A DNA stretch of 64,000 bases from Trichaptum fuscoviolaceum (Eukaryota > Basidiomycota > Agaricomycetes > Hymenochaetales > Trichaptaceae): assembly GCA_910574455.1 (NCBI GenBank), contig CAJSYZ010000001.1, forward strand, positions 5,235,518 to 5,299,517. The letters run 5' to 3'. Below the pieces are notes generated by a model. It had not been told where the DNA came from and did not search any database. It saw nothing but the letters and a program-made list of their open reading frames with translations. Each line of letters opens with the position of its first letter. Within the stretch, counting starts at the first letter, position 1. The translations under genes and the position numbers were made by a program. Shown here piece by piece: positions 1 to 12,346 of this stretch.

Positions 1-1374
1 ACGCTGATGGGCATCGTGCAGGGTCAGCAGCAGCGACCGCGACGACAACACCTATGTCCACTGACTGTTGCTCACTATCCGCTCGTGCCCGCATGCTTTC
101 GCTCACTCTTGGCTTGCGTTCATCGGGATGTCCAGGGCCCCATACTCAGCGGCTTTCTGGTCCGATTCTTCGGCACTCCCATCGCAGCCGTCTACTTTGT
201 CGTTGGCGTCCACGCGCTATACTTCATCCTCGTGCTCTTCGTCATCCCCGAGTCTCTAGGGCGGGAGAAGAAAGAAGAGAACCGCCGGAGCTGGGACGCA
301 GCTCGGGCCGCCGAGCGGGCTGATAGGCGCAGTCGACCGGTCCCAGAAGCTCCTCGTGAATGCTTTCGCCTTTTTGCGCCCGCTGGACGTCGTGAAGCCA
401 ATCGTTGTTCACTCGACGTACTCCGGCCGAAGTCACAGAGACTGGAGTTTAACGTTCATCGCCATAAGCTCGGGCGTAGCCTCGCTCATACTAGTCGTCA
501 TATCAGTCTCAATTCCAGTACGCCGCGGCGACGTTTGGGTTGGTCGGCCGTCGAGGTTCGTTCCATCCTATGGCACCCTTTATCATGACTTAACCTTTCG
601 TTATAGCTTGGCTACTGGATGAGCAGCATTGTTGCCTCTCGTGCGTTTACATTGACGGCCGTTTATTCCAAGTATGTGGACAGATTTTCCAATGCCAAAT
701 GTAGGCTCACTCTGCTGTCTAGCTATCATTAAATTATACCATAGATTCTCTTCGACAAATACCTCTGACAACCTAGACTCTAGTGACAATACTCCTCTGC
801 TCGTGTCCGAAGATGAAGAACGACCACCACCCGAGGCGCGCCCGAAGAAGCACCGTCACCCGCACCACACACCCACCTTCGACCTCATCATCGCGCAGTT
901 GTCCCTCCTTCTTGAAGTCATCTGCTATGGCAATCTTCCCCTTCTTCGCGTCCGCCTCGCCTGCCGTCTTCAAGCCCATCTACATCGTCCTCTCCGACCT
1001 CTCTGCGTGCGGAGCGGGTTTCGGCCCTGCGATTACAGTCGCTTGCGAACGAGCTGTATACGCGACGCGGTGGGACGGAGTCCGGAAAACTCTTTGGGAC
1101 TCTGAGCGTCATCCAAACTGTTTGGTGAGTCTCTTCTTCGATACTCACTTACCTGCCAGATACCAGAAAGTTCGTTTGTTGACATCTTATTCGCCAGTTC
1201 CCAAATTGTCGGACCCATGCTTTATGGGTTCACGTACAGCGCGATCGTCGGATCGTACCCGCAGGGCATATTTTTCGTTTCTTTCGGAGCTACGTCTCTT
1301 GCCTTGACAGCTCTGTTCTTCGTAGAGCTTCCCAAGGCCCCCAGCGGCGCGGAAGGTGGTGCGCGCCTTGCCTA
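1..1374 (+). pseudogene. Decayed MFS transporter, 5' end outside window
   Basis: The translated pieces read as a major facilitator superfamily transporter: a membrane helix pair around GFLVRFFGTPIAAVYFVVG and VLFVIPESLG (about 150-260), FAFLRPLDVV and LTFIAISSGVASLILVV (about 365-500), then LFGTLSV, MLYGFTYSAIVG and FVSFGATSLALTALFFVELP up to a TAG at 1372-1374. The pieces lie in all three forward frames. The frame changes at least twice between 100 and 140, again near 315, and near 535, where one surplus G separates YAAATFG from WSAVE. A short intron may lie near 1123-1195. Family membership is inferred from the helix pattern and ESLG-type motifs; the substrate cannot be told. Dense single-base frame breaks indicate a pseudogene, or else poor base calling at the window edge. 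Confidence 0.6.
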
Positions 1375-2095
1375 GAGTTTAATGAACGGAATATTCTGTA
1401 ATGTGTACTTCCATCAATCTCCGACCTAATATATTACAATCAATGTGCGGCTAATTGTACTTCAGAGTGTTTCGACATACCGCAAGTCTTAAATGTATCC
1501 CCCGTCAATCGGTATATTCACAGCTGTGCCTGGCGCTTTGGCTCGTATTTATATCGACTCTCACACGCGCAGAAATGATATACGACAATTAGGGATGGTA
1601 TGTTAATTCTATTGCCACCGTCATGTGGAAGAAGCTGGACCGAAGCATAGCGTGCGATGCCTTCTCTCGAGTCTGCTGTTAGTGCGTGGTGACTCCCATT
1701 GGGTATTGCCTTTCTTGCCGCTTTTTTATGTTCTGTGGTTACTACAAGTATAAACTTGTCACTAAAACAAGACTCTGGCGTTTTGAGGCGCAGACTGTAT
1801 CAAGATCTTCGTACTGATTCGGCGTACAGACACCGCCTCCTTTGCACCATCTGCTATTCATAGGCCACTGCCACAATCCCATGCATCTGCGTCTATGACG
1901 ATGGCTGTGTTTTGCGGGGCTTATATATTCTCTGAAGTCCGTTTGCCATAGCTACCCTCCCCTTTACTCTGAAAGTTTAAGGTATGTAGTTCCTCACATC
2001 ATTAAGAACTGCATTGTCGCTAAGTTCGAGTACTTCAAGGTGGCAGAGTTATATTTAGATCGTTTGCCCTGCAAGAAAATCTCTGGATCTCTGTA
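1375..2095. other. Intergenic, no supported gene
   Basis: About 720 bp of AT-leaning sequence between the MFS relic and the next gene. Only short open frames without family features are present. I see no repeat or RNA gene here. Confidence 0.5.
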
Positions 2096-3883
2096 ATGTA
2101 TAGTGAATTGAGAAGGGATGAGATCGAGCTGCTTCGAAGGCTGCTCGTTGCCTTGACCAAAGTCAAGAACGATGATGATAAGGAAGACCAACGTGAGTGT
2201 CATTGAGTATCAACCATTTTTCAAGTCTCTGAGAAGTGAGGAGTACATTACATAGTGAACAGTTCATCGGAAACTAACTTCATAACTGAAGAAGGGGAAA
2301 GGCTAGTTTTTGCTTTACCGGACGAAAGTCAGTACTGCACAACTCTATAGTCTAACATTTTTTACGTTTTTTGTTCACAGGTGATATTGGTTTAGTCAAT
2401 GATGCGGTAGAAATAAGGCCGTGGGTGAGCGAACACGAGAAAGCGGTTGAGATGCGGATGAAGCACGAAACATTTTTGAGGTGGGTATTGAATGCCCTTC
2501 AAACTTAGCTTCCTGCCTAATGACAATCGCGCAGAGTTTGCGATGAGCTAGAATATGAGGTACGAGTAAATATTATTTTTCTTGATTCCAAGTTAACCTC
2601 ATTGTTGTTTCAGCTCGGACTTCTCATTAGCAGCTTCCTCTCCGTAGGGGGACGCGATCCGTGGTCCAAGCCGCCTCAGCGACACGGGCCTTGCTCAAGG
2701 ACGTCAGAAGACACTCTACGGAATGGATCCCCTTTGAAACGAGTAGTGAGCTCTCATCATGCGATTTCTTCCACGATCTTGGGTACTACTTAGCGAGTGA
2801 TCGACTATAGGGATGAAAATCCAGGGCACAATAATGCGTAAGGCGCTGAGTGATCTCGCTGAAACTTCCTTGCAGCTCGGGGAATGCTTGATCGACTTTG
2901 GAAACTATCATGGGCTCCCCCTTCAAGAGTTCCGTGAATGGGAGTGGTCTTTAAGGGTTCGCATTATTAGATGTCACAGTAAACTGTTTGCATACTCATT
3001 TCTTATTACAACAAATACAGGATGGTGCGAGAAGCATTTGTGGGTGTTCTTTTGCCGCAAAGACGTCCTGTTTTTTTCCCGCTCTGATATACCAACAGTC
3101 CCGTATCTAACGCAGAAAGAATACCACGAGCTCAGCCTCTACGTATTCCAAAGCCTCATGCCTGATCTTTCGCGTTACATGAGACGTGTTGCCCAGAGGT
3201 TAAAAGCCCTCGTACCGCTAAGTTGCGCTCTCTCCCTGCTGTCATGTTTCTATCCAGCTCTCACTCACACGTGCCCTAGCTTTACCTCCAATCCAGAGCG
3301 CCGAAAATAACGCTACGACTAGGTACCTGAACATGACAACCATCGCTACTTTCTTCTCCGGTGTCACCGCAACAACACTCCAGTTCTCCATAACTACTCA
3401 AACAGGCTCCGGATCAGCCTTGAGAAGCACTGTCAACCTGTTCTGGCTGTTGTCCCTGGTCTTCAGTGTTTCTTCTGCCATAAACAGTTTGTTGGGATGA
3501 CCTGGCGCAAGTCTGCGGTGTGCGTTTCTCGCTTTGATCATCACATGCTTGGTAGAATGTACTAATTGATATAATACGATTTTAGAGCTCCTCCGGCGTT
3601 TCGCCTGCCTCGCTGGGCAGCAATATGGCTAGACATTGCGCCTATGATATTTCTCTTCATCTCTGCCTTCGCGTTCGCCGTAGGCCTTGCTATATTCTCG
3701 TTTGCGTCGCAGCAGGTTAGACAACATTACTCATTCAAATAACTCAATGCAAACTAATCACACACAAATCACTGACAGTCGATGTTCGTGTCAGTGGTCA
3801 TAACCACCTTCATCGTCCTCCATATATCGAACTTTTTGTTTTATCCCTTTGGTTCATTGCTGAGCAGGAAAAGGACAGTATAG
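2096..3883 (+). pseudogene. Multi-exon, multi-pass membrane protein with one frameshift
   Basis: The first exons splice cleanly: 2096-2192, 2256-2327, 2381-2480, 2535-2559, with GT-AG introns and an ATG at 2096. The middle part (2614-3310) is less certain. The 3' part is recognisable: VNLFWLLSLVFSVSSAINSL, then TWRKSA, PPAFRLPRWAAIWLDIAPMI, FISAFAFAVGLAIFSFASQQ and, after an intron at about 3715-3779, a last helix SVVITTFIVLHISNFLFYPF and a TAG at 3881. This helix-rich layout, with a GLTWK-like loop between helices, matches a membrane-protein family common in Agaricomycetes; no function is known to me. At about 3499 the expected Gly-Leu-Thr-Trp run reads GGA-TGA, as if one base were missing, so the frame is broken. 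Exon boundaries between 2560 and 3310 are tentative. Confidence 0.5.
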
Positions 3884-3910
3884 CAGTCGTGGTGCGGATC
3901 TTTCACTGGT

Positions 3911-4324
3911 ATGTGGATTCGAATTTCTGCCGACATTCCGAGAAGGTTGATTGTGGTCGTGGGACACAGTTCGGTTTACGAACTTTTCAGTGCTCTCCAT
4001 TTGACGACCAGACAGAAGTATTCATCCGCTGCCCATGGCGTCAGGAAGTACGCGAGTTGTTGCCTGCAGTCATTGAATGCAGCAAAATGGAGGTTCCGAT
4101 CGCGCCTACCTCAGTCACATGCGGACCTGGAGGCGGATACGGACAACAAAACCACAGAATACACGGTCTCGTTACCGTCGTTGCAAAACGTTGAAGCACG
4201 CAGTGATCCACAAGCAGATGGAATTGAGAGCAAAGCTCGATCATTGACAGGAAGTGCATTGGATGTCGCGCCGGCAGGATTCGAACATAAAAAGGAAGAC
4301 CAAGAATTACAGTCTTTCCCATAA
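3911..4324 (+). CDS. Short open frame downstream of the membrane gene
   Basis: A 137-codon frame from ATG 3911 to a stop at 4322-4324. It is hydrophilic, shows no motif I recognise and has no membrane segment. It starts 28 bp after the membrane gene's stop and could be the remains of that gene's C-terminal tail or 3' UTR. Its last codons lie inside the left terminal inverted repeat of the MITE that follows, so its present stop is supplied by the element. Coding status is weak. Confidence 0.2.
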   Translation: MWIRISADIPRRLIVVVGHSSVYELFSALHLTTRQKYSSAAHGVRKYASCCLQSLNAAKWRFRSRLPQSHADLEADTDNKTTEYTVSLPSLQNVEARSDPQADGIESKARSLTGSALDVAPAGFEHKKEDQELQSFP

Positions 4325-4853
4325 ACCTTGACCCCCCCCCCCCCTCAAAAATCGAAAGTTTTTTTTACGCGTCTCGTGCATCACCGTGACGTGCACGCGC
4401 ACCTGCCTGAAACGTTGCGCGCAAGATGAGTTGCACACGAGTTCAGACCTTTGCGCACCACAAAGTTGGGGCTTTGCTAGATAGGTTTGCTGATATTTTC
4501 CGTTGGAAATTGCTTTCATTTCTTGTTAGAATAAGCTATAATAGATTGTAGTCACTTCTCTCGATTTTTTGCTCAGGAATTTACACATTTTACTCAAAAA
4601 TGAGAAAAAAAACCATTTTTTATGCAAAGCATTGTTATTACATCTAGGTCATCAATAATATGATGCTGTATTATGTTAGAAATGAAATAGAATGTCAGCG
4701 ACATTGGGTCGCCAGTGTGCAAAATTGAAGTGCTGAACGAGTGCGCGCTCGTCAACACACATACTACGTGGCGGTGCACGTGATGCACGTGACGCGCAAA
4801 AAAAAACTTTCGATTTTGAGGGGGGGGGTCAAGGTTTATGGGAAAGACTGTAA
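4306..4853. mobile_element. MITE with ~100-bp terminal inverted repeats
   Basis: The ends are inverted copies: TTACAGTCTTTCCCATAAAC at the left and its reverse complement ending at about 4853. A C-run (about 14 C, from 4330) pairs with a G-run (9 G, from 4821), then a CAAAATCGAAAG block and a T/A run follow. Weaker pairing of the GTGCATCAC/GTGCACG region extends each arm to about 100 bp. The interior is AT-rich without a transposase. I could not define a clear target-site duplication, so the superfamily is unassigned. This is a non-autonomous DNA transposon able to form a long hairpin. Confidence 0.8.
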
Positions 4854-4959
4854 GATCTCAAGAGAGCATACCACACGGAAGCGGGAGTCACTTTCTGACT
4901 TCACATGAAAGAGATTATAACTTTTCTCTGGAATCGACCATCGAGCGTTAACCTATGTT

Positions 4960-6468
4960 TCATTCCTCTTCTTCAACTACATCCTCCTCATCTGCATCTA
5001 TATCCTCGTCGTTGCTCTCTTCAAAGTCGTCTTCCTCCTGATCTTCCGTCTCACTCACAGGTCTGAATCTTATCCTCAACCCAACCGCCCAAGCCCATCC
5101 AAACACACCCAGAACCGACAAACCAATCCAGGCCCAGCGCATCCGGTCATACTTCAGATCTTCTTCTGACTTTTCTTTCGAACCCTCTGCCCGACTTCTA
5201 CTCTTTCCATGCGGGCGTATCTTATGCAATTCCCTGTATGGTAGTACGCTTTTGATCATTTCGCTTGGTGTTGCACGCGGAGCCTGGCGGACTCGGAGAA
5301 GGGGAGCGTGCGCATGCTCACGTGCGAAATCAAACGCAGATGCGTATGCGGACGATTCAGGGCTGATATCTGGAGAGGAATGGGAAGGCGAAACGGAGAG
5401 CGTGAGGGACTGTATTCGGCGGGCGTGCGAGTGAAGTTTCGGGTAGGAGGTGGAAATGAGGGTGCGTAGTAAATCGTTTGGTGCAGGAGGTACCGTGATT
5501 AAGAGGATGTGGGCCGCTGCATAGACATCTAGCGATGAAGGGCTGTGTATTCACCAGTTATAATTGAAGAAAGGATAACAAAGAGACAGAATATATCATA
5601 CCGATCGCCGAAGTAATATGGCTTGTCACCCAAGAAGTTCGATAGAATCTCAAGTGGCCTTCGTGCCTTTCCGAGCAATTTCTCTCTCACAAACGCCTCC
5701 TTGACCTCGGTGTTTCCCCGTACAGAAGTTGGTGTTGCTGTCGCATTCCCTGCCACTGACCCGCGCAGTTCATGATCACGTCTCTCCTGTTCCGCTTCCT
5801 CGGTGTGCGCGTTCCAAAGTCCCGCCGCTTCGAGGCGCGGCCTATACTGGCTGCGCAGGCGATCGGGAACGTAGTAGCGCTGCGGCAATGACAGCAAGGA
5901 GGACAGGAATGGTCGAGTGAACTCGAAGTAATTGTGTCTGAGAGTGAAGAAGTTGCACGCCTGTTATTTCCTTCAGAAGTGATCCTGAACAGAAGTTATG
6001 GCACGTACGACAAGGTCACCAAGGTTCGCCGATGCGTAAGCAATCCAGGCAGTTTGTTGAGCCTTTTCGACAGAGCTTAGAAAAGCAGAGATGTCAGAGG
6101 TGGTTTTGTCCTGTTCGCTTGTGGTCTCCGTTTCTTCATCCTCCTCGTCACGAGGTTCAGCTGGTTGGTGCAGCCCGGAGATGTACTTTGTGATCGAGGG
6201 ATAGGACGCTATGCACGATAGCCCGTGAGTTAGATATGGCAACTGTCCTATGGAAATTATTTAGTGGACTTTAGTGGACAATTTTACTGAAGTTCTGGCA
6301 TCTCTGCGCACCGTTCGGAGACAAATCTGGGTCTGTGCATTCCTCAACGACAAACTCGCCCGGTATTGCCAGTTGTGCGTAGATGATTACCGCTAGACAT
6401 TCTGCGTTGATTGAAGGTAGTTCCCAGCCAGATGGCCAGACATGAAGCACGAGCTCGCTGTCTGACAT
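4960..6468 (-). CDS. SAM37/metaxin-like mitochondrial outer-membrane protein
   Basis: Four exons, complement of 4960-5542, 5602-5960, 6009-6247 and 6312-6468, join in phase with GT-AG introns to give about 445 residues from ATG 6468. The N-terminal 80 residues (ELVLHVWPSGWELPSINAEC, then GQLPYLTHG) resemble the thioredoxin-like half of Sam37/metaxin. FLGDKPYYFGDR followed by PSSLDVYAAAHILL (near 240-265) is the glutathione-transferase-C-like half. A single membrane segment (WAWIGLSVLGVFGWAWAVGL, about 388-408) lies near the C-terminus, followed by a very acidic Glu/Asp tail. In yeast Sam37 belongs to the SAM complex that inserts beta-barrel proteins. The family call rests on motif recognition; the position of the C-terminal anchor fits fungal Sam37. 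The gene looks intact. Confidence 0.85.
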
Positions 6469-8044
6469 GGAGAGTAACTGAGTGGTCGCCGAACACAAGC
6501 GGCAACAATGAAGGTTGTTTGACAACTTCTTTCGATGTAAACAACTCCCGAAAATCTAACAATGTCGAGTCTCTTCCTCTCGTTCACCATCCATCTTGAT
6601 GGCAAAACTTAGCAATAAGGGCATCTGCACCATCGAAATTACCACCGACATCTCGCAACAGGACAGCAGAGCACATTTCACTGTGCGCATCTTCATAAGT
6701 TTCTTGACTGCTGTTCGGTTCGATTGAATTCAAGCATACACTATACATGCAGGATCTCTGATGTCGGAAGCCAGATATCGATAACAGACATCTACACAAC
6801 ATCCTGTTCGAGTCACACCCTCGTGTGCTTCATGGTGGAAGGATTATGTTGAGACTAAAGGAGTTCAGAGAGTGTGTACCCTGTTTTATGAAGATTCCGT
6901 TCTTTCATTCGGGATTAAGCCTTCAACTCCCGGTTGTTTATCTCTATCGCATTGGTCGTCGAGTGAAAGACAAGCGGAGTAAGCACAAAACTGACTTTGT
7001 TGCCAGTATTGCAGATGCATCTAATCCGAGCTATTGTTGGGTATGTTTCCTTGCTGGTATATCGATCCAGATTCGGCTAGCTGATACTTGTCAAAGGCAG
7101 CGGAAGAAGATCCTTCAAGCCTTTCATGAGGTCGTGCTATTGAATCTGGCATCCTTGCTTGAGCTCGGGAGGATGAATACTTCCGGTCAGCACTCAGTGG
7201 GGTTATCATACATGCGAACAGTAGCTTCTCCTATCATCAGTGATGAGAAGCAATGAGCGGCCTAATTCTCTACGCAGCGGGTGAGTTGCCATCAAATCTG
7301 CCACATACTGTTCATAATCGGTATTGAGGTTGATTTCCTTCTACCATTGATGGCTCATTTGTAATCCCTTGTAGCTATCCTCTATGACATCGGGTCCGTC
7401 TTCGTGATTATCAGAGTGCAGAACGCTGGCCGCATTGCCCAGCGGTCCGTCTGTGGTCATCTCCCTCGCTCTCCGGAGTTTGCATCTTATCTTCAGCATC
7501 TCCGCGTCGACCGGGTATATATCGTAATATTCACATACGATGTAGTCAGTAATAAGTAAGTACGTGCTAGGTTATAATTCCTCTCACTTGAACTGCGCGT
7601 CGCAGCTTAATCTTGTTCCTATTGGGTGTCAAGTGATCAATTGATCACTATCGTGCCAAGGCGAGGAATGATTTCTATCCGAGTCATGAGCCTGGGAGGT
7701 ACTAGTAGTACTACTAATACTACTACTACTAGTAGTAGTAATTGGGCGCCTATCGTACTTATATATTCTTCGGTGAGCGTTCTGGCACGTCCGAGTCGCC
7801 CTCCAAACTTGAAAGTTCCCCTCATCAGGCTCAGGCTACTATCGCTTAGGTCACACCAAATACTACAATACTCGAGCGGCTTCAAGTTACACTGCGGGGC
7901 TACCTACCATTTTTAGTAATGGGGAACGATGTGGCTTTCCTTCGATATCTAGAGTATCTGACCGGACGGACTGCAGTACGCCTGTACACTGTTCAATTCG
8001 GAGTCTGGACGCTGGCGATTCGTGAGAAACCGAGTTCGTTTACT
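6469..8044. other. Intergenic between SAM37-like and ABC genes
   Basis: Divergent upstream region of two intact genes. A forward frame at 6846-7256 and a reverse one at 7021-7209 lack recognisable domains. A possible small exon starts with ATG 7253 (MSGLILYAA) and may continue after 7374 (AILYDIGSVFVII), but I cannot complete a gene. A palindromic ACT/AGT trinucleotide cluster lies at 7697-7741. Confidence 0.4.
7697..7741. repeat. Palindromic (TAC/GTA)n cluster
   Basis: Runs of TACTAC on one side and TAGTAG on the other meet at ACTAGT centres, giving TACTASTAGTA-type quasi-palindromes. This is the most upstream member of a word family that becomes dense from 13 to 37 kb. Confidence 0.85.
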
Positions 8045-10596
8045 ATGTCCCTCCCGTCTTTAGAGGACGCGAAGCGACTTCTGCGTCGGTTTTCCCCAAC
8101 TTGGACGTTCGTCAAGGACATATATAGAATAGCTCCTCGACAGTTTACAGTATACGTCCTTTACAAAGGATGGATGAGCTTAGAGATAGGATTGTCACTT
8201 TACATCTCTGGACGGCTGAAGAGCTCGGTCCGTGTAATTTCTTTGCTATTATTGATATTTAACTGAGAAACAGCTTGCAGACGCTTGACCTTCTCCAAGG
8301 AAACGACGCTTCAAGCAGAATATCTATTCTTTACGCACTGCTGGCTCAATCAACGCTAGCTCTAGTTAAGCAGCTAATCATTAAACTGACGTAAGTACGA
8401 GTAGCAACGAGGAACCTTACGATGGTTAGCATAATTAACATTGACTTGAAAATAACAGCTTTCATGATCTTCACGTCTTCAAAGATAGGGTCAAATTTCA
8501 CTTTACCCAGAAAGCACTGTATCACGGTACGCGCTCTTACGCTGATTTTCAAAGGTTTGTATTGATCATTTTCTTTAGAGTTATCGGGTCTTGATGATAA
8601 ACCCATTGATAACATAGGTATGTCCGGCTAGATTTCTTATTATATATTCGTATAGCTCATTTGCAGTGACAGCCTTAGGAATAGGATCTATGCCTTCGCC
8701 TTCAAACTACATGCATCGTCGCCGTCGTCGTACAGTGCACTTGACGTCAGCCGGAAATGCGTGGCAGACGTTCGAGATGCTATCATCGACTATATCTTCT
8801 GTTACTCGATGCTTATCACAATTGGGCTTCGGATTTGCTCTTGTGAAGCAGTATGATTTCGACCCTATTTATGTGGGTATGACACTCGTGGGGCCTTATC
8901 TTACCTTTATGAGACCTCCAAAGTACTACACCCAAGGTACGCCCCGCTATTGTGTCTTCTGTCTGTCAGATGGTCTTATGCCAATGGAAGAATACATGAT
9001 ATATTGCGCAAACGAAGCTTATAAACGGTTGACCTCTCTGCAGCAACTCGCTTTCAATAATATATACCGAGCAGACATTCAAAGTGATGGTGTAGGGACT
9101 TTCATCCTAAAAGGTGTGTGACTTCTCCATCCTAAGCTGATATCGGTCTCTTTATTTCTTATCCCACAGAATACAACCGCTGCCGGAATGAAGTCGGGGA
9201 TGAACACACAGATCACGTTGGAGAACAATGGCACAATCAACAGCCTATATTTAAGAGTACTATCATTTGGATCCTTAGTACCATATCAACCGTGAGTTTC
9301 TAGATAGAATACGACGAAGTATCTGTTTTGACTGATACCATTTTCTATGTAGGAGTATTTTGTTCTCAAAGCCGTCCTAAAACCTGGGTCAATGACATTG
9401 AACTCATACGCACTACTCCAACAAACATCAGACAATCTTTCGCAATCTATACACATGCTCAAACAAGAGCTGAAGAACACTACAATGCAACTTGATGCAA
9501 TCAAGTCTTTCTACCCGGAAAACTCTACACCCTCAGACAACGACTCACTAGCAGAGACATCGGCATGGGACAGCTCAAAACTTGCCTCGCTTTCCACTAT
9601 GATGAGAAGTCCGCAACTCGGAATGCAAGTCGAATTTCGGTTAGTGTTCCCGTCCGCCTTGGCATCGTATTGTCTCTGAACAAGCATACAGGAACGTCTC
9701 CTTCACTTATCCTGGTACTACGAAGAGAGCTCTCAACGGCGTCTCTTTCGTCATCAAGCCTGGCCAGCTTGTAGCGATTGTCGGAGTGAATGGCAGTGGG
9801 AAATCCACAATCACGAATTTGATCAACCGGCTGTACGATCCTGAAGATGGAGAAGTATTGGTCGATAATATCCCGATCAAACAATGCAGACTCGCGGATG
9901 TTCGCCGCTCCATGGCTATTCTTCGGCAGAACCACGTCCTGTACCCTCTCGGTATTCGTGAAAACATTGCCTTGGGTTTGCCAGATCAGGATGTGTCTGA
10001 TGCTCAGATTGAGGACGCATTACGAGACGGCGGTGCTCACGGCTTCGTACAGAAGCTTCCTTACAAGATGGACACAAACTTGAGACCTGTTATAGTGAAG
10101 GAGGTATCCTCAGCTTCGTTGGAGCAAGAGCTGGGCTTGCCAAAGGAAATATGGACTAACCTGTCCGGCGGAGAAAATCAGCGTTTAGCAGCGTGAGTTT
10201 CGAATTGTCTCATGCTTTCTTGTAACAGTATTTACCTTGAATCACCAGATCAAGAGCTTTTCTGCGCTTGAAGGGTGGGAACATACGATTTCTGGCAGCC
10301 GACGAGCCGAGTTCTGCTCTCGACCCAGAAGGTGAACACGACTTGTTCGCAAGGCTTCGAGAGCATCGCGGGGAAACAACTGTTGTATTCATCACCCATC
10401 GTTTCGGACATGTCACGAAGCACGCCGACTTGATTCTGTGAGTCCCTAGCTGAGATTGCGGCCTGTGTGCTCTGCTGACTGTGGCGGAAGGTGTATGAAG
10501 GACGGTTTCCTTGTAGAGCAGGGGACCCACGAGGAGCTGATGGAGGAAGGCGGAGAGTATTACAAGCTCCATAGTGTTCAAGCGCGAGCATTCTAG
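8045..10596 (+). CDS. ABC transporter, one membrane plus one ATPase domain
   Basis: Ten exons (8045-8227, 8281-8390, 8459-8526, 8579-8617, 8667-9113, 9170-9291, 9353-9639, 9692-10192, 10249-10437, 10491-10596) join in phase into about 683 residues. The first 400 form a poorly conserved membrane half (SPTWTFVKDIYRIAPRQF at the start). The ATPase domain follows: strand motif VEFRNVSFTYPG, Walker A GVNGSGKST (near 450), signature LSGGENQRLA, Walker B IRFLAADEP, D-loop SALDP and switch histidine ITHRF, ending in EQGTHEELMEEGGEYYKLH. All catalytic motifs are present. A long insert lies between Walker A and the signature, as in related Agaricomycete half-transporters. The start at 8045 matches the usual N-terminus; an upstream in-frame ATG at 7919 is possible. 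The 33-nt stretch 8938-8970 could be an optional in-frame intron. Substrate unknown. Confidence 0.88.
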
Positions 10597-11053
10597 GATG
10601 GTGAATTACTTATGATGTATTAAGGACGATATGGACGTTGATCACATTATCTGTCCCCTGCCTTTGAGGATGCAACTTCTGGCTTGCATAGTGGGTCTGT
10701 ATGTTAGGAAGACTGTGGCACGAAGAACTTAGAAGGCAAAACTATTGTACGGACAAGGGGGCAGTTCTGCGGATATGTGAAGGTCAATATTCAACCTCGC
10801 CAATCTTCGCGGTTACAGAGACTCGAGCGGAACTTGGACAAAGCATTACAATGGAGGTAATCCTTAATGAAGATAAGAAAGAAATCTAGAAACAAAAAAA
10901 GTTTTTCCCAGCTTCACAAAACTTGAAGGCGGGCGAGGGGCCAGTCTCGAGAGCTGTACAAGGATGAAGGTAGGACAAATGGAATGGTACTGGCGCATTA
11001 TGCTGTCCAAGCCGATCTGTAAAAATGGATAACCAAGGAACTGAAAAACATAA
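10597..11053. other. Intergenic
   Basis: Shared 3' region of the ABC transporter and the F-box pseudogene. A 62-codon frame at 10701-10889 has no support. Nothing else seen. Confidence 0.5.
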
Positions 11054-12346
11054 TTATTCGCGGGAACACGATACTGTAGTAGATAATTTATCCATCATCC
11101 CCACATGCAATCGAGAAGTCTTAATCCAGTCAGATGACCCAGTGTCCAACACGCGGTCGTATTGGAATGCAAGGAGTTTCGGACAACGAGAGTGGTCTGT
11201 TCCGTTCAGCTGTACAGGCTCGGCGAGAGCGTGCAACATGCTGAATGAAATGGGTGTATCGGTCACCTCAAGTATTTGAAGGTCTGACGCCATATCCAGG
11301 AGTGCAGTCAATTCGTCGTCCGTCATCGAAATGCCATTGTTACAAAAGCGGTTTATACGAGTAGTGGACCGTTCCAGGAAGGAGAGAATGGTGGCGAATG
11401 TCAAACGACCGTCCGAATGTGATTGCGCATTGTTGACTTGTAAGCGGCTTAGCTTTGGCGCGGTCATATACTTGACAGGAAAGTCATAAGCAGATTCCGT
11501 CTCCAGAAAATGCAGGTTCCCTAGAACGACGGAGTTGTGCAGCTCCCCAAGTTCGGCCTTGACTTCATCGTATGTCACCCGTTAGTTCCTCCAGGAGAGG
11601 AAAGAAGTACGGGAACTTCTCAAAGTTATCTAAAGAAATCACGGTGTCGTTAAAAGCGAGCATCGTGATGTTCGCTGTGTACAGAATATCCAAATCTAAC
11701 GACATTCGGCTGAGTATAAGGTATTGCAGATTCGGTGGTAAGCGGTCATCAACGAGAAAGCGGTCTGTCGACACATCCTGCCCGGTTAGGTAAAGAGTTT
11801 CAAGCTTTGGCGCATCGCGAATGGACAGCGTTCGGTTATTTACTTGCGAGTCATCGAGTACGACGACTCGTTTTAGTGCCGGAAGCTCTAGGGTCGCCTG
11901 ACTCTGAAGAAGAGGGAGACAGATCTTGCTTATTTGCAATACTTTCCATCGATGACTATGCTTGATAAGAATGTCGTTTAACGTTGTGTCTTTGGCCATG
12001 CAGTATGGGCAATGATTTCGCGCATCATCGGGATCGAAATTGAACTTCAACGAGAACGGGAGAGGGGAACACCTTTTCAACCACTCGCAAAGAATGGCAC
12101 AAGGGACTTTGAGGCCGTCATCGAGCGGGAACGTGCTTCTCCTGAAACACAGACAGAGTCGACACCATTATCGACGGTAAGCCAGAGCCACATCACACCA
12201 CCTCTTTTGACGTGAGTCAGGATGACCGGTGCTTCATAAGGTAAACGCCCAGGGAGGTCATCGTCATCTTTTGGTTCCGGAAGACAGCTCAGGAAAATTT
12301 CGCCGAGAAGTTCCGGAGAGTTAAGAACAATCTCGGATACTGTCAT
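11054..12346 (-). pseudogene. F-box/LRR-type protein pseudogene
   Basis: Starts at ATG 12346 with an F-box-like N-terminus (IVLNSPELLGEIFLSCLPEP, then APVILTHV). It aligns throughout with the paralogue at 57551-58732. Compared with that copy the frame shifts after ILTHV (about 12210), an in-frame TAA follows the ALAYRR segment, the frame resumes at 12080 (CSPLPFSLKFNFDPDD), and it shifts again near 11580, between FFPLLEEL and the next piece that starts around YDEVKAELGEL. The leucine-rich tail (APKLSRLQV, ATILSFLERS, LLDMASDLQILEVTD) survives to 11054. F-box proteins recruit substrates to SCF ubiquitin ligases; this copy cannot make a full product. Confidence 0.8.

Noticed and set aside
4265..4290. 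Reverse-strand tRNA 3' end (GGCAGGATTCGAAC)
   Set aside because: No matching T-stem, D-arm or anticodon arm in the expected places.
7619..8270. Upstream start of the ABC transporter at 7919
   Set aside because: In frame, but the added 42 residues have no transporter character and the usual N-terminus begins at 8045.
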